From assembly GCF_016862675.1 (NCBI RefSeq), contig NZ_BONK01000003.1, forward strand, positions 186,001-250,000: a stretch of 64,000 bases of DNA. Direction: 5' to 3'. The translations under genes and the position numbers were made by a program. A model generated the notes under the pieces. That model searched no databases, was not told the DNA's origin, and saw only the letters and a list, made by a program, of their open reading frames with translations. Of the stretch, positions 43,368 through 53,863 are shown piece after piece. Origin of the DNA: Cellulomonas chitinilytica. GTDB taxonomy: Bacteria; Actinomycetota; Actinomycetes; Actinomycetales; Cellulomonadaceae. How positions within the stretch are numbered: position 1 is the stretch's first letter; each line of letters starts with the position of its first letter.

Positions 43368-45701
43368 TCAGGCGCGGATGACCGGCTCCTCCGAGGCCTT
43401 CGCCCCCGTGATCCGGTACACGTCGAACACGCCCTCGACCTTCCGGACGGCCGCGAGCACGGACGCGAGGTGCGACGGCTCTGCCATCTCGAAGACGAAC
43501 CGCGACAGCGCGACCCGGTCCCGCGACGTCGAGACGGACGCGGACAGGATGTTCACGTGGTGGTCCGACAGGACCCGTGTCACGTCGGACAGCAGCCGGC
43601 TGCGGTCGAGCGCCTCGACCTGGATCTGCACGAGGAACAGCGACGAGCTGGTGTGGCTCCACTCGACGTCGACCAGCCGCTCGGGCTGCGCCCGCAGGGC
43701 CTCCACGTTGATGCAGTCGCTGCGGTGCACACTGACACCGGCGCCGCGGGTGACGAACCCGACGATGTCGTCGCCCGGCACCGGCGTGCAGCACTTGGCG
43801 AGCTTCACCCAGATGTCGTCGACGCCCTTGACCACGACCCCGGGGTCGCCGGTCCGCACGCGGCGGCTGACCTGCCCGGGCCGGGCGGCCTCGGCGAGGT
43901 CCTCCTCGGCGGCCGGCTCGCCCCCGAGCGAGTGCACGAGCCGCTGCACGACGGTCGCGGCCGACACCTGCCCCTCACCGATCGCGGCGTAGAGCGCGGA
44001 GACGTCTGCGTACCGCATCTCGTTGGCGAGCGCGACGAGCGACTCGTGCGAGAGCAGCCGCTGGATCGGCAGGTTCTGCTTGCGCATCGCCTTTGCGATC
44101 GCGTCCTTGCCGTGCTCGATGGCCTCCTCGCGGCGCTCCTTGGAGAACCACTGGCGGATCTTGTTGCGCGCCCGGGGGCTCTTGACGAAGCCGAGCCAGT
44201 CGCGCGACGGACCTGCCGTCTCGGACTTCGACGTGAACACGTCGACGACGTCGCCGTTCTCGAGCGTCGAGTCGAGCGGCACCAGCCGCCCGTTCACGCG
44301 GGCGCCCATCGTGCGGTGGCCGACCTCCGTGTGCACGGCGTACGCGAAGTCGACGGGCGTCGACCCGGACGGCAGCCCGATCACGTCGCCCTTGGGCGTG
44401 AACACGTAGACCTCGGACCCGGCGATCTCGAACCGCAACGAGTCGAGGAACTCGCTCGGGTCGGCCGTCTCCTTCTGCCAGTCGACGAGCTGGCGCAGCC
44501 ACACCATGTCGTTGCCCGCGGTGTCACCCGTCTGGCCGCCGGCGGCGTTCTTCGCGGTCTCCTTGTACTTCCAGTGGGCCGCCACGCCGTACTCCGCGCG
44601 ACGGTGCATGTCGTGCGTGCGGATCTGGATCTCCACCGGCTTGCCGCCGGGCCCGATCACCGTCGTGTGCAGCGACTGGTACAGGTTGAACTTGGGCATC
44701 GCGATGTAGTCCTTGAACCGGCCCGGCACCGGGTTCCACCGCGCGTGCAGCGCCCCGAGCGCCGCGTAGCAGTCCCGGACCGTGTCGACCAGCACCCGGA
44801 CACCCACGAGGTCGTAGATGTCCGCGAAGTCGCGGCCGCGGACGATCATCTTCTGGTAGATCGAGTAGTAGTGCTTCGGCCGGCCCGTGACGGTCGCCTT
44901 GATCTTGGCGGTCCGCAGGTCCGCGCCGACCTGCTCGCGGACCACCGCGAGGTACTCCTCGCGGGCGGGGGCGCGTTCGGCGACGAGGTGCACGATCTCG
45001 TCGTAGAGCTTGGGGTACAGCGTCGCGAACGACAGGTCCTCCAGCTCCCACTTGATCGTGTTCATCCCGAGGCGGTGGGCCAGCGGCGCGTAGATCTCGA
45101 GGGTCTCGCGGGCCTTCTTCTCGGCCGACGAGCTCGCCACGAACTTCCAGGTCCGCGCGTTGTGCAGCCGGTCGGCGAGCTTGATGACGAGGACCCGGAT
45201 GTCGCGGGACATCGCGACGACCATCTTGCGGACGGTCTCCGCCTGGGCGGCGTCGCCGTACTGGACCTTGTCGAGCTTCGTGACGCCGTCGACGAGCATC
45301 GCGACCTCGGGACCGAACTCGCGTCGGAGCTGGTCCAGCGAGTAGTCGGTGTCCTCGACGGTGTCGTGCAGGAGCGCCGCCGCGAGCGTGGACGGCGTCA
45401 TCCCGAGCTCGGCCAGGATCGTCGCGACCGCCACCGGGTGCGTGATGTACGGGTCGCCGCTCTTGCGCAGCTGGCCGCGGTGGGCCCGCTCGGCGACGAC
45501 GTACGCCTGCTCGACGACCGCGAGGTCGGCCTTCGGGTGGTTGGTGCGGGCGGCCTGGAGCACGGGTTCGAGGGCGGGCGACGCCACGGACGCGCGGGAG
45601 CCGAACCGGGCGAGACGCGCACGGACACGGCCCGACGCAGCCCCTGCCGGGTCGGATGTCGCCGGCACGCCGGTCTCAGGCGTGCGTACGTCCTCGCTCA
45701 A
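43368..45701 (-). CDS. relA: Bifunctional (p)ppGpp synthetase/hydrolase
   Basis: 777-residue long RSH protein. The HD hydrolase domain has [14 protein letters not shown] and [13 protein letters not shown] (HD and the ED of the metal site), and [14 protein letters not shown] follows. The synthetase domain contains [20 protein letters not shown]; the RFKD (RxKD) signature is typical of bifunctional Rel. TGS ([32 protein letters not shown]), the conserved-Cys domain ([18 protein letters not shown]) and a C-terminal ACT domain complete it. I chose the TTG at 45699-45701 because GGAGG lies 7 bases ahead; a GTG ten codons upstream is the alternative. A TAGACT hexamer at 45794-45799 is a possible -10. 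Confidence 0.95.
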   Translation of the reverse strand: MSEDVRTPETGVPATSDPAGAASGRVRARLARFGSRASVASPALEPVLQAARTNHPKADLAVVEQAYVVAERAHRGQLRKSGDPYITHPVAVATILAELGMTPSTLAAALLHDTVEDTDYSLDQLRREFGPEVAMLVDGVTKLDKVQYGDAAQAETVRKMVVAMSRDIRVLVIKLADRLHNARTWKFVASSSAEKKARETLEIYAPLAHRLGMNTIKWELEDLSFATLYPKLYDEIVHLVAERAPAREEYLAVVREQVGADLRTAKIKATVTGRPKHYYSIYQKMIVRGRDFADIYDLVGVRVLVDTVRDCYAALGALHARWNPVPGRFKDYIAMPKFNLYQSLHTTVIGPGGKPVEIQIRTHDMHRRAEYGVAAHWKYKETAKNAAGGQTGDTAGNDMVWLRQLVDWQKETADPSEFLDSLRFEIAGSEVYVFTPKGDVIGLPSGSTPVDFAYAVHTEVGHRTMGARVNGRLVPLDSTLENGDVVDVFTSKSETAGPSRDWLGFVKSPRARNKIRQWFSKERREEAIEHGKDAIAKAMRKQNLPIQRLLSHESLVALANEMRYADVSALYAAIGEGQVSAATVVQRLVHSLGGEPAAEEDLAEAARPGQVSRRVRTGDPGVVVKGVDDIWVKLAKCCTPVPGDDIVGFVTRGAGVSVHRSDCINVEALRAQPERLVDVEWSHTSSSLFLVQIQVEALDRSRLLSDVTRVLSDHHVNILSASVSTSRDRVALSRFVFEMAEPSHLASVLAAVRKVEGVFDVYRITGAKASEEPVIRA

Positions 45702-45793
45702 ACGTGTCCCTCCCCGCCCTGACGGTCCCACCCCGCCCTGCGGATCCGCTCGGGGCGGTGGGCCGAAGCCGGCGGGGGGACCGGATTCGCAGC

Positions 45794-45799
45794 AGTCTA
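45794..45799 (-). promoter_or_regulatory. -10 hexamer upstream of relA
   Basis: TAGACT (TANNNT) on the minus strand between apt and relA, giving a leader of about 85 bases. No clear -35 box. Confidence 0.3.
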
Positions 45800-45834
45800 C
45801 GACCGACTGGCTGCGGACCTGGACCGGAGCTGTG

Positions 45835-46422
45835 TCAGGGGACGTGGACGAGCACGTCGATCGGGTGCTCCCCGAGCTGCTGACGCCCCGCGAGCCCGTC
45901 GAGCTCGACGAGGAAGGACAGGCCCACGACGTGCGCGCCGCAGCTCTCGATCAGCCGGACGGTCGCCGCGGCGGTGCCGCCCGTCGCGAGGACGTCGTCG
46001 ACGACAAGGACGCGCGAGCCCTCGGGCACCGTGAACGGGTGGACCTCGACGGACGCCTCGCCGTACTCGAGCTGGTAGTGCTCGACGACGGTCGGACCGG
46101 GAAGCTTGCCGGCCTTGCGCACCGGGATGACCCCGGCACCCAGCGCGACGGCCAAGGGGGCGGCGAGCAGGAACCCGCGGGCCTCCATCCCGGCGACCAG
46201 GTCGACCGGTCCGCCGACGGACGCCGCGAGCTGGTCGATGACCGCCGCGAACGCCTCGCCGTCGGCTAGCAGCGGGGTGATGTCCCGGAACAGCACACCG
46301 GGCTGGGGGTAGTCGGGCACCAGCCGCACCAGCTCGTCGATCCGGGCCAGCACGGCCGCACGGCCGGCCAGGGTGCCCGCAGGCTCCCCGGCCGGCCGCG
46401 CGGCCTGGGACGGACTCGTCAC
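45835..46422 (-). CDS. apt: Adenine phosphoribosyltransferase
   Basis: 195 residues. Purine salvage: adenine + PRPP to [21 protein letters not shown] is the family start block, [18 protein letters not shown] the middle, and the PRPP loop is [17 protein letters not shown] near residue 135. An extra 20 residues at the N terminus are Ala/Pro-rich. GTG start overlapping the secF stop (GTGA). The order secD-secF-apt-rel is conserved across actinobacteria. Confidence 0.95.
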   Translation of the reverse strand: MTSPSQAARPAGEPAGTLAGRAAVLARIDELVRLVPDYPQPGVLFRDITPLLADGEAFAAVIDQLAASVGGPVDLVAGMEARGFLLAAPLAVALGAGVIPVRKAGKLPGPTVVEHYQLEYGEASVEVHPFTVPEGSRVLVVDDVLATGGTAAATVRLIESCGAHVVGLSFLVELDGLAGRQQLGEHPIDVLVHVP

Positions 46423-47510
46423 CGGCGTCGCTTCGGCTGGGCCTGGACACCCTGGTGCGCGCCCGGCCGCAGCTGGGTCGCACCGTGGATCGCCGGCGCG
46501 AGCAGGGGCTCGTCGACCTCCCCGGCCTCGACACGGGCCTTGCGGGCCGCGAGCACCTTGCGGGTGTGGTCGCGGATCGCGGGCTCCCGCTCGCGCAGGG
46601 TCACCTCGAACGGCGTCGCAAGGAAGACCGACGAGAACGTGCCGATCAGCATGCCGACGAACAGCGCGAGCGCGATGTCGCGCAGCGTGCCTGCGCCGAG
46701 GATGACCGCGCCGACGAACAGGATCGCGCCGACCGGCAGCAGCGCCACGACCGAGGTGTTGATCGACCGGACGAGGGTCTGGTTGACGGCGAGGTTCGCC
46801 TTCTCGGCGTAGGTGTACCGGGTCTGGTCGAGGGTGTCGGCGGTGTTCTCGCGCACCTTGTCGAACACGACGACCGTGTCGTAGATCGAGTACCCGAGGA
46901 TCGTCAGGAAGCCGATCACCGTCGCCGGTGTCACCTCCCAGCCGACGGCCGCGTACACACCCACGGTGATGATGAGGTCGTGGAACAGGGCGAGGAGCGC
47001 CGCGAGGGCCATCCGCCAGTTCCGGAAGTAGATCGTCATCACGATCGTGACGAACACGAGGAACACGAGGATGCCCGTGATCGCCTTGCGCGAGATGTCT
47101 TGACCCCACGACGGGCCGATGAACGAGCTGGCGACCTCGTCCTCGGACACGCCGTACGCGGCCTGCAGGGCGGACGCGACCTCTTCGACCTGGTCGTTGG
47201 CGAGCTTCGACGTCTGGATCCGCAGGCTGTCGGTCCCGAGCGCGGTGACCTCAGGCGACTCCTCGGGCGCGATCGACTTGACCGTGTCGATGGCGAGCTG
47301 CTCGTCGGCGTTCGGGACGCCCGACACGATGAACTGCGAACCGCCCCGGAACTCGATGCCCGGGTTCAGGCCGGGCTTGATCAGGAGGATCGCCGACAGG
47401 ATCACGAGGATCGTCGAGATCGTGAACCAGATGCGCCGGCGACCGACGATGTCGTACGACCGGCGACCGGCGTACAGGTCGTTGCCCCACTGGGCGAATC
47501 CCGCGGCCAT
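46419..47510 (-). CDS. secF: Protein translocase subunit SecF
   Basis: 363 residues. Six-helix RND-like partner of SecD that uses the proton gradient to aid late translocation. The first helix (RIWFTISTILVILSAILLI), a periplasmic P1-like domain with GIEFRGGSQF, a block of helices with GYSIYDTVVVFDKVREN (the SecF signature) and TLVRSINTSVVALLPV are all present. ATG overlaps the secD stop by one base (TGATG). A basic C-terminal tail ends with PKRRR. Confidence 0.96.
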   Translation of the reverse strand: MAAGFAQWGNDLYAGRRSYDIVGRRRIWFTISTILVILSAILLIKPGLNPGIEFRGGSQFIVSGVPNADEQLAIDTVKSIAPEESPEVTALGTDSLRIQTSKLANDQVEEVASALQAAYGVSEDEVASSFIGPSWGQDISRKAITGILVFLVFVTIVMTIYFRNWRMALAALLALFHDLIITVGVYAAVGWEVTPATVIGFLTILGYSIYDTVVVFDKVRENTADTLDQTRYTYAEKANLAVNQTLVRSINTSVVALLPVGAILFVGAVILGAGTLRDIALALFVGMLIGTFSSVFLATPFEVTLREREPAIRDHTRKVLAARKARVEAGEVDEPLLAPAIHGATQLRPGAHQGVQAQPKRRR

Positions 47511-49444
47511 CAGTGCTCGTTCCCCTCGGTGCGACCGGACTCGGTCCCGGACTCCTGCGCGGCGTCGTCGGGGCTCACCCCGCTCGGCGGTGGCGGCGCG
47601 GCGGACGCGTCCTGCGCCGCGGCCTTCGCCGCCGCGCGACGCTCGGCGATCGTCTGACCGCCGCCGACACCGACCGGGACGCGCGACGCGGGCGCCGGCG
47701 TGCCGGCGTCGGCCGTCACGGCCTCGTCCGTCGTGGCGGTCCGGGGCCCCGTCGCGACCTTGCCGCGTCCGACGTACCGGGTCGCGTCGACCCCGAGCCG
47801 CCGCGGGTCGAGCCCGGACAGCGGGTGGCCGGTGTTGAAGAACCGGATGCGGGCGATCAGCTGCATCATCGGGTGCGTGAACAGGAACACGACGACGACG
47901 TCGATGATCGTCGTGAGCCCCAGGGTGAACGCGAAGCCGCGCACCCCGCCGACCGCGAGCAGGTAGAGCACGATCGCGGCGATGAAGTTCACGGCGTCGG
48001 ACGCCAGGATCGTGCGCCGGGCACGCTCCCAGCCGCGGTCCACCGCGGCACCGAGGGTCCGGCCCTCGCGCAGCTCGTCGCGGATGCGCTCGAAGTACAC
48101 GATGAACGAGTCCGCGGTGATGCCGATGGCGACGATCAGACCGGCGACACCGGGCAGCGACAGGCGGTAGCCCTGCGTCCACGACAGCAGCGTGATGACG
48201 CCGTACGTCAGGGCGGCGGCCACCACGAGCGACGCGACCGTGAGCAGGCCGAGCGCGCGGTACTGCAGCATCGAGTACAGGACCACGAGGATCAGGCCGA
48301 TGAGGCCCGCGAGGAGGCCCTTCTCGAGCTGCTCGGCGCCGAGCGTCGCGGAGATGTGCTCCTCGCTCAGGGGCTCGAACGTCACGGGCAGGGCGCCGAA
48401 GTTGAGCTGGTTCGCCAGCGTCGCGGCGGACTCCCGCGTGAAGCTGCCGGAGATCTCCGCCTGGCCGTTGGAGATGATGACGTTCGGCGCGAGGCTCGGC
48501 GAGGAGATCACGAGGCCGTCGAGGACCATCGCGAACCGGTTCTGCGGGTCCGTCAGGCCCTGCAGGCGCGTGGTCACCTTGGTGAACTGCTCGGTGCCCT
48601 TGGACTTGAGCTTGAGGTTGACGACCCACTCGTTGCCGACGCCGCCGCTCGGCAGCGTGTTCAGGCCGGAGCTCGCGCTCGCGATCTCGGAGCCCTCGAT
48701 CTCGACGGGGCCGAGGATGTACTTGTAGACGCCCTCGGGGTCGCAGGTGACGAACGCCTTGTCCGGGTCGCCCGGGGTGCCGCCCGTGCGGTTCGCCGCG
48801 TCGGTGCAGTCGAGCTTGTCGAACTGCTCCTGGACCGCCGGCGTGACGTAGTAGGCGGCGTCGCTGGCGTTGTCCGGGGCCGCCTTGGCCGGCGTGTCCG
48901 AGGCGGGCGCGCTGGCCGACGGGCTCGGCGCGGGGGTCGCGGCGTCCTCCGCCGGCGCCTGCTCGGTGGCGGCCGGCGTGGGCTCGGTCGCCGCACCGGC
49001 GGTCGCTGTCGGGGTCGGGGCCGCCGACGCCTGGTCCGTGGTCGGCGTGCCGACCGCGGTGGCCAGCACCGGACGGAACTCCATCTGCGCCGACGTGCGG
49101 ACGAGCTTGAGCGTCTCCTCGCTCGGCTTGCCCGGCAGCCCGACGACGATCTGGTCCGAGCCCTGGCTCGTGATCTCCGCCTCCGAGACGCCCGACGAGT
49201 CGACGCGCTGCCGGATCACGTCGATCGCCTGCGTGATCGTGTTGGAGGTGACCTTCTCGTCCCCGATGGGCTTCGCCTGGAGGATGATCTGCGTCCCACC
49301 CTCGAGGTCGAGCGCGAGGTTCGGGGTCCAGGTCGCGTCCGACCACCTGGTGCCCGCGAAGAGCGAGGCGACGATGGCGACGATGAGGATCCCGAGCACG
49401 CTCAGCGTGCGGACGGGCCTCTGACGGCGTGAGGGAGGGGCCAA
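47510..49444 (-). CDS. secD: Protein translocase subunit SecD with low-complexity insertion
   Basis: 644 residues. N-terminal helix (TLSVLGILIVAIVASLF), a P1 domain with LALDLEGGTQIILQAKP and the FRPVLA stretch, then an Ala/Pro/Thr/Ser-rich insertion (about residues 130-195) inside the periplasmic-type domain, and the five-helix C-terminal part with VAIGITADSFIVYFERIRDELREGRTL. A disordered C-terminal tail follows. The start is a TTG at 49442-49444 with AGAAG 7 bases ahead. Two hairpins fill the short gap to yajC. Confidence 0.94.
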   Translation of the reverse strand: MAPPSRRQRPVRTLSVLGILIVAIVASLFAGTRWSDATWTPNLALDLEGGTQIILQAKPIGDEKVTSNTITQAIDVIRQRVDSSGVSEAEITSQGSDQIVVGLPGKPSEETLKLVRTSAQMEFRPVLATAVGTPTTDQASAAPTPTATAGAATEPTPAATEQAPAEDAATPAPSPSASAPASDTPAKAAPDNASDAAYYVTPAVQEQFDKLDCTDAANRTGGTPGDPDKAFVTCDPEGVYKYILGPVEIEGSEIASASSGLNTLPSGGVGNEWVVNLKLKSKGTEQFTKVTTRLQGLTDPQNRFAMVLDGLVISSPSLAPNVIISNGQAEISGSFTRESAATLANQLNFGALPVTFEPLSEEHISATLGAEQLEKGLLAGLIGLILVVLYSMLQYRALGLLTVASLVVAAALTYGVITLLSWTQGYRLSLPGVAGLIVAIGITADSFIVYFERIRDELREGRTLGAAVDRGWERARRTILASDAVNFIAAIVLYLLAVGGVRGFAFTLGLTTIIDVVVVFLFTHPMMQLIARIRFFNTGHPLSGLDPRRLGVDATRYVGRGKVATGPRTATTDEAVTADAGTPAPASRVPVGVGGGQTIAERRAAAKAAAQDASAAPPPPSGVSPDDAAQESGTESGRTEGNEH

Positions 49445-49466
49445 CGGAGTTCTTCTCTCGTGCGCG

Positions 49467-49522
49467 CACCAGCCACGGGGAGCGGCTGGTGGGGTCCGGG
49501 CCCGGGCGTCGTCACCCGGGCC
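49467..49522 (-). other. Two hairpins between yajC and secD
   Basis: CACCAGCC/GGCTGGTG (49467-49491) and GGCCCGGG/CCCGGGCC (49499-49522), each an 8-bp perfect stem, in the 84-base intergenic gap. They may attenuate secDF transcription or partially terminate the yajC message. Confidence 0.4.
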
Positions 49523-49528
49523 GTGCGA

Positions 49529-49942
49529 TTACTTGGTGTCCGGCTCGTCATCCTTGCGGACGTCGGACAGCGACGACAGGTCGTCGGGCACATCGATGAC
49601 CTCGTCGTCGCCGCGCGTGAGGCGGTCGGCCTCCGCGTCGGCCGGCTCGATCTCGTCGTCGTCGAGGCTGGTGTCCTCCACGACAGGGTCGATGCGCTTC
49701 GCGATGGCTGCGCGGATCCACCGCGTACGGCTGCCGCCCGGGCTCGTCTCGAGCGTGATGACGTCGTCCTCGACGTCCACGACGGTCCCGAACAGGCCGG
49801 AGCCTGTCATCACCTCGTCACCCGCCACCAGGTTGTTCCGGAACTCGGACGCGGCGCGCTGCTGCTTGCGCGTGCGGCTCGACATGAGCCACAACGCGCC
49901 GAACGCGATGATGAGGATGATGAGGAACGAGAGGTTGCCCAT
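49529..49942 (-). CDS. yajC: Preprotein translocase subunit YajC
   Basis: 137 residues: one N-terminal helix (LSFLIILIIAFGALWLM), a basic segment, and a beta domain with NNLVAGDEVMTGSGLFGTVVDVEDDVITLETSPG, the YajC signature. The acidic C-terminal extension is long compared with E. coli YajC (110 residues). ATG start. Placed upstream of secD-secF as is usual. Confidence 0.94.
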   Translation of the reverse strand: MGNLSFLIILIIAFGALWLMSSRTRKQQRAASEFRNNLVAGDEVMTGSGLFGTVVDVEDDVITLETSPGGSRTRWIRAAIAKRIDPVVEDTSLDDDEIEPADAEADRLTRGDDEVIDVPDDLSSLSDVRKDDEPDTK

Positions 49943-50063
49943 GCGGGTTACGGCTCCGGATCTGTCGTCGGTGTCCGCCGCAGTCTAGGCGCAGCGGCCG
50001 GACCCTCCAACGTGCGACCGGAACGCGAAGTTCCGGCAGCCCCCGCACCCGGTGGGAGCGGGC

Positions 50064-51116
50064 TCAGCCGAACAGCGTGCCGGGCCCCGGCGGCACCGGG
50101 AGCTCGAGGTGCTCCCACGCGGCCGGCAGCGCCACGCGGCCGCGCGGCGTCCGGCCGACCAGCCCCTCGCGCACGAGGAACGGCTCCGCGACCGTCTCGA
50201 CGGTCTCGGGCTCCTCGCCGACCGCGACGGCGAGCGTCGTGAGGCCGACGGGCCCGCCGCCGAAGCGCGTGCACAGCGCCGATAGCACCGCGCGGTCCAG
50301 ACGGTCGAGGCCGAGCTCGTCGACCTCGTACACCTCCAGCGCGGACTGCGCCGCCGCCAGGCTGAGCGTGCCGTCGCCCCGCACCTCCGCCCAGTCGCGG
50401 ACCCGGCGCAGGAGGCGGTTGGCGATCCGGGGCGTCCCCCTCGACCGGGAGGCGATCTCGGCGGCCGCCTCCCCCGCCAGCGGGACGCCGAGGAGGCCCG
50501 CCGACCGGACGAGGACCCGCTCGAGCTCCTCGGTCGCGTAGAAGTCGAGGTGGCCGGTGAATCCGAACCGGTCCCGCAGCGGCGCAGGGAGCAGCCCGGC
50601 GCGGGTCGTCGCACCGACGACGGTGAACGGCGGCAGGGCCAGCGGGATCGCGCTCGCGCCCGCCCCCTTGCCGACCACCACGTCGACCCGGAAGTCCTCC
50701 ATGGCGACGTACAGCAGCTCCTCCGCCGGCCGCGCCAGGCGGTGGATCTCGTCGAGGAACAGGACCTCGCCCTCCTCGAGCGAGGACAGCACGGCGGCGA
50801 GGTCGCCGGCGTGCTGGATCGCGGGGCCGCTCGTCACGCGGAGCGACGCCCCGAGCTCGGCCGCGACGATCATCGCGAGCGTCGTCTTGCCGAGGCCCGG
50901 CGGTCCAGACAGGAGGACGTGGTCGGGTGCCCGGCCCCGTGCGCGGGCCGCCTGCAGCACGAGCGAGAGCTGGTCGCGCACCACGCGCTGCCCGACGAAC
51001 TCGTCGAGCCGACGCGGGCGCAGCGCCGCCTCCGCGGCCCGCTCGACGTCGTCCGCGGCCGTGCGGACCAGCGACTCCGCGTCGAACCGTTCGGTGACGA
51101 GCTCCTCGTCAGCCAC
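50064..51116 (-). CDS. ruvB: Holliday junction branch migration ATPase RuvB
   Basis: 350 residues. AAA+ motor of the RuvABC complex: [12 protein letters not shown] at the N terminus, Walker [10 protein letters not shown] (about 74-82), Walker B LFLDEIHR, sensor 1 [19 protein letters not shown] and the C-terminal winged helix with [27 protein letters not shown] start 8 bases inside the end of ruvA, so translation is coupled. Confidence 0.96.
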   Translation of the reverse strand: MADEELVTERFDAESLVRTAADDVERAAEAALRPRRLDEFVGQRVVRDQLSLVLQAARARGRAPDHVLLSGPPGLGKTTLAMIVAAELGASLRVTSGPAIQHAGDLAAVLSSLEEGEVLFLDEIHRLARPAEELLYVAMEDFRVDVVVGKGAGASAIPLALPPFTVVGATTRAGLLPAPLRDRFGFTGHLDFYATEELERVLVRSAGLLGVPLAGEAAAEIASRSRGTPRIANRLLRRVRDWAEVRGDGTLSLAAAQSALEVYEVDELGLDRLDRAVLSALCTRFGGGPVGLTTLAVAVGEEPETVETVAEPFLVREGLVGRTPRGRVALPAAWEHLELPVPPGPGTLFG

Positions 51117-51720
51117 GGCCGCCGCCGAGCGTGCGCAGCGCAGCGCGCAGGACGCCGGCGACCTCGTCGGCACCGACCGGCCCGGGGCTGGACTCCAGCA
51201 CCGTGTCGACCGCGTCGCCTGCGGCGCGGGCCGTCCAGCCGAGGCCGACGAGCGCCTCGACGACCTGGTCGCGCCGGTCGTCCGAGGGCGAGGCCGTTCC
51301 CGGCACAGCCGTCGAGGTGGGCAGCCCGAGCTTGTCGCCGAGCTCGAGCACGATCCGCTGCGCGCCCTTGTGGCCGATGCCGGGCACGCGCTTGAGCGCC
51401 GCCAGGTCCTCGTCCGCCACCGCGCGCCGCAGCCCGTCCGGGGTGTGCACCGCGAGCATCGCGAGCGCGAGGCGCGGCCCCACGCCGCTCACCGTCTGCA
51501 CCAGCTCGAACACCTCACGCTCGTCCGCGTCGGCGAAGCCGAACAGCGTAAGCGAGTCCTCCCGGACCACGAGCGAGGTGGCGAGCTGCGCGGTCGCACC
51601 GACCCGGAGCCCCGCGAGCGTGGTGGGGGTCGCCTGCACGAGCAGACCGACTCCCCCGACCTCGACCACCGCCGCGTCCAGACGGACCGCCTGCACCGTG
51701 CCGTGCACCGACGCGATCAC
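51109..51720 (-). CDS. ruvA: Holliday junction DNA helicase RuvA
   Basis: 203 residues. N-terminal OB domain ([32 protein letters not shown]), two helix-hairpin-helix motifs ([14 protein letters not shown] and [16 protein letters not shown]) and a flexible domain III. It forms tetramers on four-way junctions and loads RuvB. GTG at 51718-51720 with AGGGG 6 bases ahead. A LexA-like box lies 55 bases upstream. Confidence 0.96.
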   Translation of the reverse strand: MIASVHGTVQAVRLDAAVVEVGGVGLLVQATPTTLAGLRVGATAQLATSLVVREDSLTLFGFADADEREVFELVQTVSGVGPRLALAMLAVHTPDGLRRAVADEDLAALKRVPGIGHKGAQRIVLELGDKLGLPTSTAVPGTASPSDDRRDQVVEALVGLGWTARAAGDAVDTVLESSPGPVGADEVAGVLRAALRTLGGGRG

Positions 51721-51774
51721 CGGCACACCCCTCTCGTCGACCGAACCGTGCCGCCCCCACTCTGGCACACCGAG

Positions 51775-51790
51775 ACGAACACCTGTACGA
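51775..51790. promoter_or_regulatory. LexA-like box upstream of ruvAB
   Basis: CGAACACCTGTACG matches CGAAC-N4-GTTCG except for one base in the right half (GTACG). It sits between ruvC and ruvA, 55-70 bases ahead of ruvA. SOS control of ruv genes is established in mycobacteria and other bacteria. Confidence 0.6.
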
Positions 51791-51801
51791 AGGACACGCG
51801 G

Positions 51802-52368
51802 TCAGCCGCGCCGCCGGGCCGCCTGCTCCGCCGCCGCCCAGGCCCGCTGCGCCGACGTCAGCGACCCGGGGGCGCGCTGCGGGGCTCCCAGCGCGCCAGC
51901 GGGTCGCCACAGGTGGCAGACGGCCAGGGCGAGGGCGTCGGCGGCGTCGGCGGGCTTCGGCAGCTCGTCGAGCGACAGCAGCCGCGCGACCATCGTCTGG
52001 ACCTGGGCCTTGTCCGCACGACCGTTGCCGGTGACGGCGGCCTTGACCTCGCTGGGCGTGTGCAGCGCGACCGGGATGCGCCGGCGCGCGGCGGCGACCA
52101 TCGCGAGGCCGGCGACCTGCGCGGTCCCCATGACCGTGCTCACGTTCTGCTGCGCGAACACCCGCTCGACGGCCACCGCGTCGGGCCCGTGCTCCTCGAT
52201 CCACTCCTCGATCTGCCGCTCGATCGCGAGCAGCCGCTGGTCGACGTCGAGGCCCACCTCGGAACGTGCGACACCGACGGCCACGAGCCGCGCACGGCGG
52301 CCGGGCAGGCCGTCGACGACCCCGAGACCGCACCGGGTCAGGCCGGGGTCGACACCGAGGACGCGCAC
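51802..52368 (-). CDS. ruvC: Crossover junction endodeoxyribonuclease RuvC
   Basis: 188 residues. Resolves Holliday junctions. The acidic catalytic residues are visible in [11 protein letters not shown] (Asp7), [11 protein letters not shown] (Glu) and the C-terminal [15 protein letters not shown] start at 52368. It is separated from ruvA by about 81 bases that include the LexA-like box, so ruvAB may have their own SOS promoter in addition to read-through from ruvC. Confidence 0.96.
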   Translation of the reverse strand: MRVLGVDPGLTRCGLGVVDGLPGRRARLVAVGVARSEVGLDVDQRLLAIERQIEEWIEEHGPDAVAVERVFAQQNVSTVMGTAQVAGLAMVAAARRRIPVALHTPSEVKAAVTGNGRADKAQVQTMVARLLSLDELPKPADAADALALAVCHLWRPAGALGAPQRAPGSLTSAQRAWAAAEQAARRRG

Positions 52369-52419
52369 GCTCGTATGGTCGCAGCCGGGCAGGCGCCCGC
52401 GGGGACGCCGGGCGGCGCG

Positions 52420-53175
52420 TCAGTCGTTCTCGAGCTCCGCCATGACCTCGTCGGAGGCGTCGAAGTTCGCGTACACGTTCTGCACGTCGTCCGAGTCCTC
52501 GAGCGCGTCGATGAGCCGCAGGATCTTGCGGGCGCCCTCGGCGTCCACCTCGATCTGCGTGGCGGGCCAGAAGACGACGTCGGCCGAGTCGTACTCGATG
52601 CCCGCCTCCTGCAGGGCCGTGCGGACGGGCACGAGGTCGGTCGCCTCGGACAGGACCTCGAAGGCCTCGCCCAGGTCGTTGACCTCCTCGCCGCCGGCGT
52701 CCAGGACCGCCTCCATGACGGCGTCCTCGTCGGTGCCGTCCTTGGGCACGATGACGACGCCCTTGCGGGAGAACAGGTACGACACCGAGCCGGGGTCGGC
52801 CATCTGGCCGCCGTTGCGCGTGAACGCGACCCGCACGTCGGAGGCGGCACGGTTGCGGTTGTCGGTGAGGCACTCGACCAGCACCGCGATGCCGCCCGCG
52901 CCGTAGCCCTCGTACATGATCGTCGTGTAGTCGGCGCCGCCGGCCTCCTGGCCGGACCCGCGCTTGACCGCGCGGTTGATGTTGTCGATCGGGACCGAGT
53001 TCTTCTTCGCCTTCTGGACCGCGTCGAAGAGCGTCGGGTTGCCCGCGAGGTCACCACCGCCCGTGCGGGCCGCGACCTCGATGTTCTTGATCAGCTTCGC
53101 GAAGAGCTTGCTGCGCTTGGCGTCGACCACGGCCTTCTTGTGCTTCGTGGTGGCCCACTTGGAGTGACCCGACAT
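52420..53175 (-). CDS. yebC: YebC/PmpR-family protein
   Basis: 251-residue YebC/TACO1-type protein, described as a transcriptional regulator or, in more recent work, a translation factor that relieves stalling. Nearly canonical N terminus [37 protein letters not shown], and the conserved [28 protein letters not shown] block. Acidic C-terminal domain. ATG start. It follows pdxT and precedes ruvC, as in other actinobacteria. Confidence 0.95.
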   Translation of the reverse strand: MSGHSKWATTKHKKAVVDAKRSKLFAKLIKNIEVAARTGGGDLAGNPTLFDAVQKAKKNSVPIDNINRAVKRGSGQEAGGADYTTIMYEGYGAGGIAVLVECLTDNRNRAASDVRVAFTRNGGQMADPGSVSYLFSRKGVVIVPKDGTDEDAVMEAVLDAGGEEVNDLGEAFEVLSEATDLVPVRTALQEAGIEYDSADVVFWPATQIEVDAEGARKILRLIDALEDSDDVQNVYANFDASDEVMAELEND

Positions 53176-53190
53176 CGCTCTCGCTACCCC

Positions 53191-53802
53191 TTACACGCTC
53201 TCGCGGACGATCTTGACGAACAGGCGGTGCACGCGGGTGTCGCCGGTGACCTCCGGATGGAAGGAGGTGACGAGCAGCGGACCCTGACGGACGGCGACGA
53301 TCCTACCGGCGGCCGGCCCGACCTCCACGCGGCCGATCGCCGTCGCCGCCGGACCGACCTCCTCGACCCAGGGCGCACGGATGAACACGGCGTGCACGGG
53401 GTCGGTGGCGGAGTCCTCGACGCCGTCGATCACGAGGTCTGTCTCGAACGAGTCGACCTGCCGGCCGAACGCGTTGCGGCGGACCGTCACGTCGACCCCG
53501 CCGAGCGTCTGCTGGCCCTCGATGCCGCCCAGCACGCGGTCGGCCAGCAGGATCATCCCCGCGCACGATCCGTACGCCGGCATCCCCGCCCGCAGGCGCT
53601 CCTGGATCGGCTCCACGAGCTCGAACGCCCGCAGCAGCTTGTCGATGGTCGTGGACTCGCCGCCGGGGATCACGAGCGCGTCGACCGCTGCGAGCTCGGT
53701 CTCGCGACGGACCGGGACGGCCCGGGCGCCGAGCGAGGACAGGACGTGCACGTGCTCGCGCACGTCGCCCTGCAGGGCGAGGACTCCGATCGTGACGGTC
53801 AC
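53191..53802 (-). CDS. pdxT: Pyridoxal 5'-phosphate synthase glutaminase subunit PdxT
   Basis: 203 residues. Supplies ammonia from glutamine to PdxS for PLP synthesis. [18 protein letters not shown] starts the chain. [10 protein letters not shown], the nucleophile Cys in GSCAGMI, and the His/Glu of the triad in FHPEVT are all visible. GTG at 53800-53802 lies 8 bases after TAGAAT, which suggests a leaderless transcript. Divergent from kynU. pdxS is 2 kb away, beyond kynU and a Nudix gene, so the usual pdxS-pdxT pair has been split. Confidence 0.95.
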   Translation of the reverse strand: MTVTIGVLALQGDVREHVHVLSSLGARAVPVRRETELAAVDALVIPGGESTTIDKLLRAFELVEPIQERLRAGMPAYGSCAGMILLADRVLGGIEGQQTLGGVDVTVRRNAFGRQVDSFETDLVIDGVEDSATDPVHAVFIRAPWVEEVGPAATAIGRVEVGPAAGRIVAVRQGPLLVTSFHPEVTGDTRVHRLFVKIVRESV

Positions 53803-53810
53803 GACGGGCG

Positions 53811-53816
53811 ATTCTA
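53811..53816 (-). promoter_or_regulatory. -10 hexamer for pdxT, likely leaderless
   Basis: TAGAAT, the best match here to TANNNT/TATAAT. It ends 8 bases before the pdxT GTG, with no Shine-Dalgarno between. Confidence 0.6.
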
Positions 53817-53849
53817 GGTGGCAGCGCGCCGTCGGTCGGCACACGTCCG

Positions 53850-53855
53850 TAGGCT
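53850..53855 (+). promoter_or_regulatory. -10 hexamer for kynU, likely leaderless
   Basis: TAGGCT, ending 8 bases before the kynU ATG. It is the divergent partner of the pdxT promoter; the two start codons are only 61 bases apart. Confidence 0.5.
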
Positions 53856-53863
53856 CCCGTGCC

